The notes under the pieces: model-generated
Told to the model about the DNA's origin: nothing
The model's database searches: none
Seen by the model: only the letters and a program-made list of their open reading frames with translations
Origin: an uncultured Planctomycetaceae bacterium
Lineage (GTDB): Bacteria; Planctomycetota; Planctomycetia; Planctomycetales; Planctomycetaceae
Length of the DNA: 34,926 nucleotides
NCBI GenBank assembly: GCA_913031625.1
Contig: CAJWGB010000032.1
Coordinates: 1 to 34,926, forward strand
Reading direction: 5' to 3'
Translations under genes and position numbers: made by a program
Shown here: piece by piece, positions 18,462 to 26,700 of the stretch
Numbering within the stretch: position 1 is the stretch's first letter
How the letters are laid out: every line of letters begins with the position of its first letter

Positions 18462-18589
18462 CCCGATGAATGGGCCTGAATTCAGGAGAAGCCTGGTCCG
18501 TTGCGGCTTCAGGACCGTTGTTGTCACGGTTCAATCCTGATGAAACAGCAGTTGTCTCTTATTCGTCAATACCTAAACAGGCTGCGACT

Positions 18590-20092
18590 ATGTCAAAGTG
18601 TGATATCGATATCGAATTCGATCAGCAGGACCGAACCTATTACGGCGGCCAGTCAGTGACCGGCACCGTTCATATTCAGGTCAACAAAGATATTACCTGT
18701 AACGGGATTGTGTTGACCAGTTACTGGCGCACTCACGGTTACGGCAATCGGGATCAGGGGGACAAGATTCGGTATGACCTTGTGGAGGCTACCAAACTGG
18801 AGGCCGGACAGCGTCTGTCTGTTCCCTTTGAAATAGACGCTTCCTGCTGGCCGCTGAGTTATCACGGCCACCATATTAATCTTGACCATTACGTTCACGT
18901 GGCCGTCGATGTTCCATGGGCGATTGACCCCAAACAGGAAGAAGAGTATCTCCTGTTGCCCGGAACGCCTCCCCCTGAATTTGATGGGGCTCGTCATGAG
19001 GTGATCCAGATCGAAAAACGGGCCCCGACGGATACGGGAACCATAGCCAAGATCTGTATTGCCGGGGCCATGTTGGCCATGGGATTTGTGCTGATTCCAG
19101 CTGCCTTTATTTTTGTTCCGATCATCATTGTCTTTGTCGGTTTCGTTCTGGGATGGCAATGGCTGATTGCCAGTCGCGTCGGCAAGGTTGAATTGCAGGT
19201 TCCTCATGTTGTGGTTGGTGCTGGCGAGGAGATCCCTTTGGGGATCAGGTTTACTCCAAAGAAAACTTTTCGCATCAATGAAATCAACGCCAAACTGACG
19301 GCTATCGAGTCCGCAACTTCGGGGAGTGGAACGAATTCAACGACTCGACGTCACACGATTCACGAAGAACGCTTCGTCCTGCTGGACGCGGGAATGCTTC
19401 AGGGTGGCGTGGAAGTAAATGAGGAAGTGATGATTCCAATGCCTGACTCAAATGCATGGAGCCTTTCCGAGTCCGACAACAAGATTACCTGGGTCCTCGA
19501 AACGCGGATTGACATTCCGTTGTTTCCGGACTGGAAGGAATCAACAACGCTGCAATTTGTTCCACGGAAGTTTGTGGATGATACGATCCCTTCAGCGGAA
19601 CTGCATGAAGAGGTTTCGGGGGACGACGATTATTCGGCGCCACCTCCGCCTCCCGCGGCATCTGTCCCGGTTGAAACCGCATGGCAGGATGACGACTACA
19701 GTGAGCCGACTTCCGCCGCATATGAGCAGTCGGCAGACAATGGGCCGATCATTGCATTGATGGATCAAATCCTCGCCGCCAATCGTTTTGGCAACGCACG
19801 TGAGTCGCTCACCGAACAGTCAGCAGGGCGACCGTTTGATCTTGCGATTCAGGTTGAGCGAGTTTCACGTACATTTGGATACAAGGGGAGCTCTGGTGAC
19901 GCTTATGAATCCGGTCGCACAGTCACCGGCACAATTGCGGGAACAGAGCACGAAGTCGAACTGTTCACCCGCGATGAAAGCAACGATACTGTGGATGAGC
20001 TGCAGTCAGGATCCATATGGGAGACACAGGCCAGGGTTACATCATGGGATTCGCTGTTCAACCGGCTGAACCTTGAAGAACTGGATGGCTGA
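18590..20092 (+). CDS. Membrane protein with split arrestin-like fold
   Basis: A 500-residue protein; the ATG at 18590 is chosen because the domain begins at once (MSKCDIDIEFDQQDR), while the frame is open upstream to 18470 without domain content. Residues 5-130 resemble the arrestin N-terminal beta-sandwich (also Spo0M-like): YYGGQSVTGTVHIQVN, then a lipid- or cargo-facing strand set, LEAGQRLSVPFEI, SYHGHHINLDHYVHVAVDVPWAID. Residues about 150-190 form one or two hydrophobic helices rich in Ile, Val and Phe. Residues 195-345 look like the second arrestin sandwich (VVVGAGEEIPLGIRFTP...). A low-complexity acidic/proline linker with two DDDYS motifs follows (about 345-380), then a C-terminal region ending LNLEELDG. 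The arrestin assignment is from pattern only. A trafficking or scaffold role is speculation. Confidence 0.65.
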   Translation: MSKCDIDIEFDQQDRTYYGGQSVTGTVHIQVNKDITCNGIVLTSYWRTHGYGNRDQGDKIRYDLVEATKLEAGQRLSVPFEIDASCWPLSYHGHHINLDHYVHVAVDVPWAIDPKQEEEYLLLPGTPPPEFDGARHEVIQIEKRAPTDTGTIAKICIAGAMLAMGFVLIPAAFIFVPIIIVFVGFVLGWQWLIASRVGKVELQVPHVVVGAGEEIPLGIRFTPKKTFRINEINAKLTAIESATSGSGTNSTTRRHTIHEERFVLLDAGMLQGGVEVNEEVMIPMPDSNAWSLSESDNKITWVLETRIDIPLFPDWKESTTLQFVPRKFVDDTIPSAELHEEVSGDDDYSAPPPPPAASVPVETAWQDDDYSEPTSAAYEQSADNGPIIALMDQILAANRFGNARESLTEQSAGRPFDLAIQVERVSRTFGYKGSSGDAYESGRTVTGTIAGTEHEVELFTRDESNDTVDELQSGSIWETQARVTSWDSLFNRLNLEELDG

Positions 20093-20171
20093 TACCCGCA
20101 GGCTGGAGCGTCTGGAACTGAATGGTCCGGTAGAATCCTGAATCAGGTCAACTTACTGAGTCCACACCATC

Positions 20172-20744
20172 ATGGAAACATCTCCAAGCCTGTTGGACCG
20201 ACTCAAAAGTTCTCCGGAAGACACTGATTGGGAGCAATTGGTGAGTGTCTACACGCCCGTCATTCATGGCTGGCTGCGACGGTATTCGGCCTCGGCCCAG
20301 GACGTCGACGATGTCGTTCAGGAGGTGATGTCGGTGGTCATCCGAAAACTTCCACTGTTTGAGCGTGCCAGACTGGGTTCCTTTCGGGCATGGCTCCGGA
20401 CGATCACCGTTAATTGTCTGCGAGAGTCATGGCGTTCTAAGAAGTTTCGCCCGTCAACAGGCAGCGACTTCGAGCAGGTGCTGGACTTTCTTGGCGATCC
20501 GGGAAGTGAGTTAAGTCGGATCTGGGATGCTGAATACGATGAACGCGTCCTGCAATCTCTGCTGGGGCAGGTGCAGTCGCAGGTGACCGACAGTACATGG
20601 GAAATGTTCCGCCGAGTCGCCGTGGAAGGGGAATCTTCAGAGAGCGTGGCAGCTGATCTTGGGGTGACTGTCAACGCCCTCTATATCGCTCGGTCGCGCG
20701 TGATGACGAAGCTTCGGACACTTGGTCGGGGCCTGATGGAATAG
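20172..20744 (+). CDS. ECF-family RNA polymerase sigma factor
   Basis: A 190-residue sigma-70 family protein of ECF size. Region 2 is visible as QDVDDVVQEVMSVVIRKLPLFER followed by the -10-recognition-type segment SFRAWLRTITVNCLRESWRSKKF. Region 4 is VAVEGESSESVAADLGVTVNALYIARSRVMTKLRTL, a helix-turn-helix. The FRAWLRTI..N..R..WR pattern is typical of planctomycete ECF sigma factors. Many of those are linked to a serine/threonine kinase or anti-sigma gene, but none is adjacent here. It sits 79 bp after the arrestin-like gene and 74 nt before the a1 arm of the retron ncRNA, so it may share a transcript with, or control, either neighbour; this is inference. Confidence 0.9.
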   Translation: METSPSLLDRLKSSPEDTDWEQLVSVYTPVIHGWLRRYSASAQDVDDVVQEVMSVVIRKLPLFERARLGSFRAWLRTITVNCLRESWRSKKFRPSTGSDFEQVLDFLGDPGSELSRIWDAEYDERVLQSLLGQVQSQVTDSTWEMFRRVAVEGESSESVAADLGVTVNALYIARSRVMTKLRTLGRGLME

Positions 20745-20818
20745 CCGTCCGTGACCGCGTTTGCTGCAGAGTCTGTTCTCGCTGGAAAACCGGCTGGCAA
20801 CCATCGACAATGAGCCAA

Positions 20819-20837
20819 TCGGGTGGCGGTCCTGCAG
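20819..20837 (+). repeat. Retron a1 arm
   Basis: Reads TCGGGTGGCGG, then a TC bulge, then CTGCAG. It is complementary to the a2 arm at 21033-21049 (CTGCAG then CCGCCACCCGA). An extra GAG/CTC pairing (20812-20814 with 21053-21055) could extend the stem across a small internal loop. Confidence 0.82.
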
Positions 20838-20915
20838 TGAGCCTTGCAACCCGGGCGGTGGATCGCCGTCCATGCAACCTGCTTTGAACCGCGTCACTGG
20901 TCCGCTCGTGACTTT

Positions 20916-20990
20916 GCCGGACATCACACCTGTACGTCGATTCCGGTGTGGATTCCGCGAATCGAATTCAACGTACAGGTGTGGCCCGGC
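20916..20990 (+). repeat. Long msd-type inverted repeat
   Basis: The core is a perfect 13-bp inverted repeat, CACACCTGTACGT (20925-20937) with ACGTACAGGTGTG (20971-20983). It is extended outward across a small internal loop by GCCGG (20916-20920) with CCGGC (20986-20990). It continues inward with CGATTC (20938-20943) pairing GAATCG (20959-20964) and CGG (20944-20946) pairing CCG (20955-20957), leaving an 8-nt apical loop and a 6-nt bulge. Such a rod is the expected template for the DNA hairpin of an msDNA. Confidence 0.85.
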
Positions 20991-21032
20991 TTGAGTTGAG
21001 CGACCCAGTCCTGAGAGCCTTTCGAAGGGAAT

Positions 21033-21049
21033 CTGCAGCCGCCACCCGA
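21033..21049 (+). repeat. Retron a2 arm
   Basis: Reads CTGCAG followed directly by CCGCCACCCGA; complementary to a1 at 20819-20837. It lies 31 bases upstream of the RT start codon, the usual a2-RT arrangement. Confidence 0.82.
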
Positions 21050-21079
21050 AATCTCGACCACATTGGTGCATGCCACCAC

Positions 21080-22654
21080 ATGACTACGCGCCAGGAAATC
21101 TACGACCGCATCCGCGAATCATCACGGGACGAAGTCATCCTTGAAGAGATGATTCGCCTGGGATTCTGGTCGCGTGACACGGATAAGCCTGAAGATCCTG
21201 CGGAAGACATAAGACGGCAGGGCGAACTGGAACGCGAACAGCGGCGGCTTACACAGGAAGCCGCTCGACTCAGGAACATCGAAGCGCTTCACGAGGAAGC
21301 TCGCAGGAAACGCATGGAGGAGTTTCGTCGCCGGAGACAGGAGACAAAAGAACGACGTGAACAGGAACGCGTTCAGCGCGCTGCTGCATGGCAGGAATCA
21401 AAACAGAAGGAGATCGTCTATCTTGGAGACTCAGTTTCCACGACTCTCAATCAGCAGACGACAGATGAAGATCGCCTTCGTTCAAACGCGCTGCCAAACC
21501 TGCAGTCCATCGTCGAAGTTGCCGAGGCGATGGAGATTTCAGTGGGCGAGTTGAGATGGCTTGCGTTCCATCGCAGGACAGCCGAGATCACGCATTACCG
21601 GAAATTTGCTGTGCCTAAGAAGACGGGCGGTGTTCGTGAGATCTCTGCGCCCAAGCCACGCCTCAAGCGAATTCAGCACTGGATTCTGCATCACATTCTT
21701 GATCAGGTGGAGGTGCATGATGCGGCTCATGGATTTCGACGTGATCGATCCATTGTGACCAATGCCCAACAACATACATCGTCGGGTGTGGTCGTGAATG
21801 TCGACATCCAGGACTTCTTTCCCACAGTGACGTTTAGACGGATTCGAGGGGTATTCAAAAGCCTGGGATACTCCGGCCAGATCTCCACGGTTTTTGCACT
21901 GTTGTGCAGTGAACCGGAACGCCGTGAAGTCGCACTGGATGGACGCACATTTCATGTGGCGAGAACCGAGCGAAGACTTCCGCAGGGAGCTCCTACAAGT
22001 CCCGCCCTGACAAATGTCATCTGCCGTGGCCTTGATGCTCGACTGCACACACTCAGTCAGAAGAATGGATTCACGTACACGCGTTATGCAGACGATATGA
22101 CGTTTTCGGCATCCGGCGAAGCAACGCAGAATGTTGGTCGGGTATTGCGGCAGGTAAAGCATGCTGTGAGCCAGGAGAGTTTTCAGCTGCATCCGGACAA
22201 GACAAGGATTCAGCGTGCGTCTCGGCGGCAGGAAGTGACCGGCCTCACTGTTAACTCGGGCGTCAGCGTTCCACGGGAGACTCTTCGAAGATTCCGCGCA
22301 GTTCTGTTTCAGATTGATCGTGACGGACCCGGCGGTAAACGCTGGGGAGCGTCGCAGAACGTGATGGTTTCCATCGAAGGATTCGCCAATTTTGTGGCGA
22401 TGGTGGATCCCGAGCGAGGAGCAAAGCTGCAGCAGACTGTTGCCGAGCTTCAAGATCGTCACGGTCGAGGACGCGGGACGGTGACCGTTCGTCAGAGGTG
22501 GACTTTTCAGCGGCCGGAACCGGTCAGCAGTCCGCCCGGCCCTTCAGAAACAGCTGTTTCCAATCCGTTGCAGGCAGCAGCGTCACCTCCGGGGGCAGAC
22601 CAATCTGCACCGAAACCGAGAAAGCCATGGTGGATGTGGTGGAAGTTCTGGTAG
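21080..22654 (+). CDS. Retron reverse transcriptase with coiled-coil N-terminal extension
   Basis: A 524-residue RT (ATG at 21080; the frame is open back to a GTG at 20948, but that start would lie inside the msd stem). Retron hallmarks are all present: NAQQH (228-232, the NAxxH motif), the catalytic Asp in VDIQDFFP (242-248), LPQGAPTSPALTN (from 300), the active site YADD (336-339), and VTG (386-388), which retron RTs use to recognise their own msr. The RT core covers about 140-470. Residues 1-140 are an extra region: MTTRQEIYDRIRESSRDEVILEEMIRLGFW, then a strongly charged Arg/Glu coiled coil (about 42-112) and an EIVYLGDSVSTTLN segment. The C-terminus is Pro-rich and ends KPWWMWWKFW. Retrons usually act in anti-phage defence with a toxin partner. 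None is recognised here, so the extensions are candidate effector or partner-binding parts. Confidence 0.93.
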   Translation: MTTRQEIYDRIRESSRDEVILEEMIRLGFWSRDTDKPEDPAEDIRRQGELEREQRRLTQEAARLRNIEALHEEARRKRMEEFRRRRQETKERREQERVQRAAAWQESKQKEIVYLGDSVSTTLNQQTTDEDRLRSNALPNLQSIVEVAEAMEISVGELRWLAFHRRTAEITHYRKFAVPKKTGGVREISAPKPRLKRIQHWILHHILDQVEVHDAAHGFRRDRSIVTNAQQHTSSGVVVNVDIQDFFPTVTFRRIRGVFKSLGYSGQISTVFALLCSEPERREVALDGRTFHVARTERRLPQGAPTSPALTNVICRGLDARLHTLSQKNGFTYTRYADDMTFSASGEATQNVGRVLRQVKHAVSQESFQLHPDKTRIQRASRRQEVTGLTVNSGVSVPRETLRRFRAVLFQIDRDGPGGKRWGASQNVMVSIEGFANFVAMVDPERGAKLQQTVAELQDRHGRGRGTVTVRQRWTFQRPEPVSSPPGPSETAVSNPLQAAASPPGADQSAPKPRKPWWMWWKFW

Positions 22655-22729
22655 CCCTGGTTGATGATATGATTTCGTGATCTGCTCCAAGGCATTTCTG
22701 TTTTCCCTGTCATTGCTGTGAGTTTCTTC

Positions 22730-23662
22730 ATGCGTTTTCCACGACATACCCTGGTTGCACTTCTGCTGTCTGGATTCGTTGTTTCTATTCAGGCAGTCGA
22801 GCCGGTTAAGCACTCTTTCCTCGGAGTGGGTAAGGCAAACCGGGTGGTGATCGTAAACGAACAGGGAGAAGTTGAATGGCGATTCGACAAGCCTGCCAGT
22901 GACGGCTGGGTGCTGCCATCCGGAAACGTACTGCTGGCCCTCTACCCAACTCAGGGCTATCCCAGGGGAGGTGTGGTCGAGGTGAATCGCAAGACGGATG
23001 AGATCGTCTTTTCCTATCAGGGGCAGCAAAAAGAAATCAGTACTGCTCAGCCGCTCCCTGATGGAAAACTCTTGGTTGCCGAACTGGGGCCGGAACCGCG
23101 TGCGATTGTGCTGAATCGGGAAGCTGAAATCGTTCACAAAATGCCGCTGGCGTGCCAGAAGCAGAATGCCCACATGCAGACGCGTATGCTTCGGATATTG
23201 CCAAACGGCAACTTTATTGCCCCGCATCTGCTGGACTTTGCTGTCAAAGAATATGACCCAAAGACAGGTAAAGTCCTGAAGACATTTCCGACAGATGACC
23301 GTGGACGGGACAAGCGGGACTGGCCGTTTACTGCAATTCGACTCGACAACGGCAACACGCTCATCGGATGCACGAACGGAAATCGAATCATCGAAGTGGA
23401 TGGCGACGGAAAGATCGTCTGGAAAGTTGACAACGGTGATATTGGAGAGAATCTGTTTGATGATGCCTGTGGTGCTCAACGCCTGCCGAACGGCAACACT
23501 GTGATCACCAGCTATCACGCGAAAGGCAACAGCGTGAAACTCTTTGAGGTGACTCGCGACAAGAAGGTCGTCTGGAAGTACTCTGGGCAGAAAGCCGGAT
23601 TTCATCACTTCCAGATTTTGACGACCAATGGTAAGCCCGTCAGTCCAAATACACTGAAGTAG
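22730..23662 (+). CDS. Secreted beta-propeller (PQQ-like repeat) protein
   Basis: A 310-residue protein with a signal peptide (MRFPRHTLVALLLSGFVVSIQA). The ATG at 22730 is preferred over an in-frame GTG at 22718 because it opens directly on the signal. Repeated strands such as RVVIVNEQGEVEWRFD, VVEVNRKTDEIVFSYQG, AIVLNREAEIVHKM, VKEYDPKTGKVLKTF, RIIEVDGDGKIVWKVD and LFEVTRDKKVVWKYSG, alternating with LPNGNTL-type turns, define a six- or seven-bladed PQQ-like propeller. No catalytic or quinone-binding residues can be named. It follows the RT by 75 bp on the same strand but is exported, so a retron role is unlikely. The 3' end is convergent with the haem-binding gene, 39 bp apart. Confidence 0.82.
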   Translation: MRFPRHTLVALLLSGFVVSIQAVEPVKHSFLGVGKANRVVIVNEQGEVEWRFDKPASDGWVLPSGNVLLALYPTQGYPRGGVVEVNRKTDEIVFSYQGQQKEISTAQPLPDGKLLVAELGPEPRAIVLNREAEIVHKMPLACQKQNAHMQTRMLRILPNGNFIAPHLLDFAVKEYDPKTGKVLKTFPTDDRGRDKRDWPFTAIRLDNGNTLIGCTNGNRIIEVDGDGKIVWKVDNGDIGENLFDDACGAQRLPNGNTVITSYHAKGNSVKLFEVTRDKKVVWKYSGQKAGFHHFQILTTNGKPVSPNTLK

Positions 23663-23701
23663 GAGCAGTCCGGATCCAGGAACCCAACGACGCGCTCCGG
23701 C

Positions 23702-26700
23702 CTACTTGCCGCCGATGAGTCTGGCCTGGGCCGGTGACCCCGGTATGTTGATCATTTCAACTCGCACTTCCGCTTCGCTGTCGCGAATTACGATTTGAAC
23801 GGTATGTCGGCCGCGTGTAGCGTCGATTGACAGGTTGTTCTGACCCTCCACTGGTTGGCCATCCACTTTCACGACCGCGTTCCCCGGGATTTCCAGCCGA
23901 AACGCGATTCTCCCGGGAGTCGTGACCTCAACTTCGAACTGCAGAACGCCGGCACTCAATCCGGAATCCGCAAACGGGAGCACTCCATCAACCCGGCTGT
24001 AGATTGGTTGCCGATTTTGAGTCGCGACTCCTCCCGTTGACGGTGACACCTGCCAGCGGCGAACGTATCGCTGAGGTCCCACAGCAAAGTCGCCCACACG
24101 TCCGAGCTGCGAGAGGAATTTCACAAGGTCCAGGAGTTCCTGACGGGTGAGGTTGTCAACGAGACCGGCTGGCATGAGTGACACACCAGGCTTCTGGAAC
24201 TCGATCGTGTCGACGGGAATCGACACCTCCACGTCTTCTGCGGACCGCAGAATCAGTTCTCGTTCAGACTGACTGACTCGGATTCCGTTGTGCACTTTTC
24301 CTTCGTCGGTCGCTACCACAAGGGACTGATAGTTTTCCTTGATTTTCTTGTTTGGGTCGAGCAGGGAGTCCACAAGGTAGTCAACGGGTGCACTGGCTCC
24401 CACGCTGACCAGGTCAGGTGCGACACGGCCCCCGGCTCCTGCAATCGCATGACACTTCAAACAGGACAGCTGCCTGCGACGGAAGACAGATTCTCCTCGA
24501 ACGGCGTCGCCGTGAATGCTCACGTCTTTGACGAGCTGAGTGTATTCGGATTCTGACAGATTCCACTGACGCGGTTGAATATCGCCGCTGGCCGTTATCG
24601 CATCAATCAGCTCAGAATGATCGATTGCGGAAGAACGCGCCGCGCGAATGCCAAGCCGGGCAAAGTCAGGAGGGATTCGCGTTCCCTTGAGAAGTTTCGT
24701 GAGTGCCTGAGGACCACGCGAATGATCCAGGAAGGCTCCAAACACGGGAGTGACATCGGTTGCAGTTGGAAGTTCCACGAACAGTGTGCGTGCGGACTCG
24801 GCGGCTCTGTCCGGATCGACCCCAACAAGTGCCGCTACTGACGCCATTCGTCTGGAAGGGGAAAGTGACTCGGCTGCGAGCTGTGACAGTAGCGATTCGT
24901 CATCGTCGCGGCCAAGCAGCCCGATGGACCTGATCGCGGCCAATGCGGTTTCTTCGTCTTCCCCGCGTGCCAGCTCCGCCAGCAGCGGATCCCACGAAAC
25001 ATCTTTCCAATATCCGGCAAGCAGGACAACTTCCGTCAGCTTTCCTCCTCTCGACTCCGCAATTGTCTTTAAACTTCCTTCGATGCTGTCGGGACGGAGG
25101 CGTCGCGATTCCGCTGCATGGAGAAGCAGGGATACACACATCGATCGCAGAGTCGGCTTCGTTTCGACGGATACTGCATGGTTAAGCACCCTTTGAAGTT
25201 CAGCGGGAGTAGCCAGTGCAGCAACAACTCGACTGCTGTTGTTCCGCTGCTGCCTATTTATAGTGTCAGCAAAGATCAACTCCAGCAGCCGCGAAGCAAC
25301 CGACTTTGAGCTGTCCCCGCTGTTCAGATTGGTTCGGTCGGCAGCTGCCTGCAGGGCGAACGTGAGATGAGAGACATCGCCGTCAAAATCAGTTTCGCCA
25401 GCTTCCAGTGCGGGTAGCCAGACGTCCGCAAGTTCCCATGTTGTTCGCCAGATGGCAAAGTCCAGAAAACGGTCCGTGGGCAGGTCCAGCGCTCTCAGTG
25501 CAACGACTGCGGCTTCTGTGGAACGGAGTCCGGCCAGTGCTCGCACGGCCTCAAGGCGAACTCTGGGATGCTCGTCGGCGACCAGAACGCTGAGCAGCGA
25601 CATGCCATCGGGCATACGCGACAGCGACTGACTCAGGACCCGAACGGCTGCTGCACGGACATTGTGATCGGCAGACTTCAGGAGTCGCCTCAGAAGTGCA
25701 GGGCGATCTGCCCTGAGAGTCTGGTAGGTCCAGAGATACTCAAGCAGAAGTGAGTCGTCAGCTGTCTCCTGCTCAGCCACCCAGCGGTCGAGGAGGCCGG
25801 TCATCTTCGAACCACCATGCTGAATCTCAGCAATGAGTCGTCTTGCGCGTTCACGCGACCATTGTTCGTCAGATTCCAGTGGGCCAAACAGTCGTTTTTT
25901 ATCGTCTGGTTCTTTGATGGTGTGTGGGCGCGGCAGAGCGGGTCTGCCCTGAGCCGTGATCCGCCAGATACGACCGTGAACCCGATCTCGGCGTTCATCC
26001 TTAAAATCGACTTCACCGTGCTGGATGATGGGGCTGTACCAGTCTGCGACGTAGATCGCGCCGTCTGGGCCGAGCATCATGTCGATCGGTCGGAACGACA
26101 CGTGAGTTGACTGGATGAGGTCTTCCTTCTTTACGGATGCGTAGCCGCTTCCGTCTTCGCTGATCTCATAACTGTTAATGCGATTAGCCCGGAAGTCGGC
26201 TGAAATCATTCGCCCCTGCCATGCATCCGGAATTCCACGGCCGGAAAGTATCTCCAGCCCCGCGTTCTTCGGCATCCCCGGATTCAGTCCTCGCAGAACC
26301 CGAACAGAGTGAGGCGAAGCCAGCATCATGGCTCCGGGAAAGATGTAGTTGATTCCTTCACCGCCTGCGCCGTCGGTCGCGAAGGAAGCACCATATCGGT
26401 TGAAACGGTGGCCCCACGAATTCACGAGCCCGTGAATGTAGGGCTCCAGTCGTCCGGTCTGAGTGTCAAACTGCCAGATCCCGCCACCATTCATGCGACG
26501 AACTCCGAACTGAGTTTCGATGTGGCTGGCGATGTAATACGACTGATGAAAATACATCAGCCCGTCAGGTCCCCAACGGAGGGAGTGAATAACATGGTGG
26601 GTGTCTTCTGTTCCGAATCCATCCAGAACGACCTTCCGCCTGTCGGACCGTCCGTCACCGTTCGTGTCGCTGAGGTGGATGATCTCATTCCCGTGTGCAA

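Larger units (their letters stand above)
20819..21049 (+). ncRNA. Retron msr-msd noncoding RNA (predicted)
   Basis: The stretch upstream of the retron RT has the layout of a retron ncRNA. The ends pair: a1 (20819-20837) with a2 (21033-21049) over 17 bp, with a 2-nt bulge at 20830-20831. Directly inside a1, G20841 lies in an AGC (20840-20842), the context expected for the branching guanosine. The msr part has a hairpin GGGCGGTG-GAT-CGCCGTCC (20853-20871, two G-U pairs) and a weaker GTCAC/GTGAC stem (20893-20897 with 20908-20912). The msd part is a long stem-loop at 20916-20990, followed by a small CCTT-TCG-AAGG hairpin (21018-21028) before a2. The RT begins 31 bases after a2. By knowledge of retrons, the RT would prime from the branch G and copy the msd into a branched RNA-DNA hybrid. 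Exact RNA ends and the msd boundary are not determinable here. Confidence 0.82.

Noticed and set aside
20816-20940. Possibility that the sigma-RT spacer is a CRISPR or group II intron remnant
   Set aside because: There are no regularly spaced repeats and no domain V/VI-type structure; the RT is retron-type (NAxxH, VTG) and lacks maturase features.
20948-21079. 44-codon N-terminal extension of the RT from a GTG at 20948
   Set aside because: It would begin inside the msd stem and run through a2; the ATG at 21080 begins at a sensible helical domain.
21539-22462. 307-residue ORF antisense to the RT
   Set aside because: Shadow of the RT frame, which carries all retron RT motifs.
22583-23608. 341-residue ORF antisense to the beta-propeller gene
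   Set aside because: It is the complement of a clear signal-peptide protein with PQQ-like repeats.
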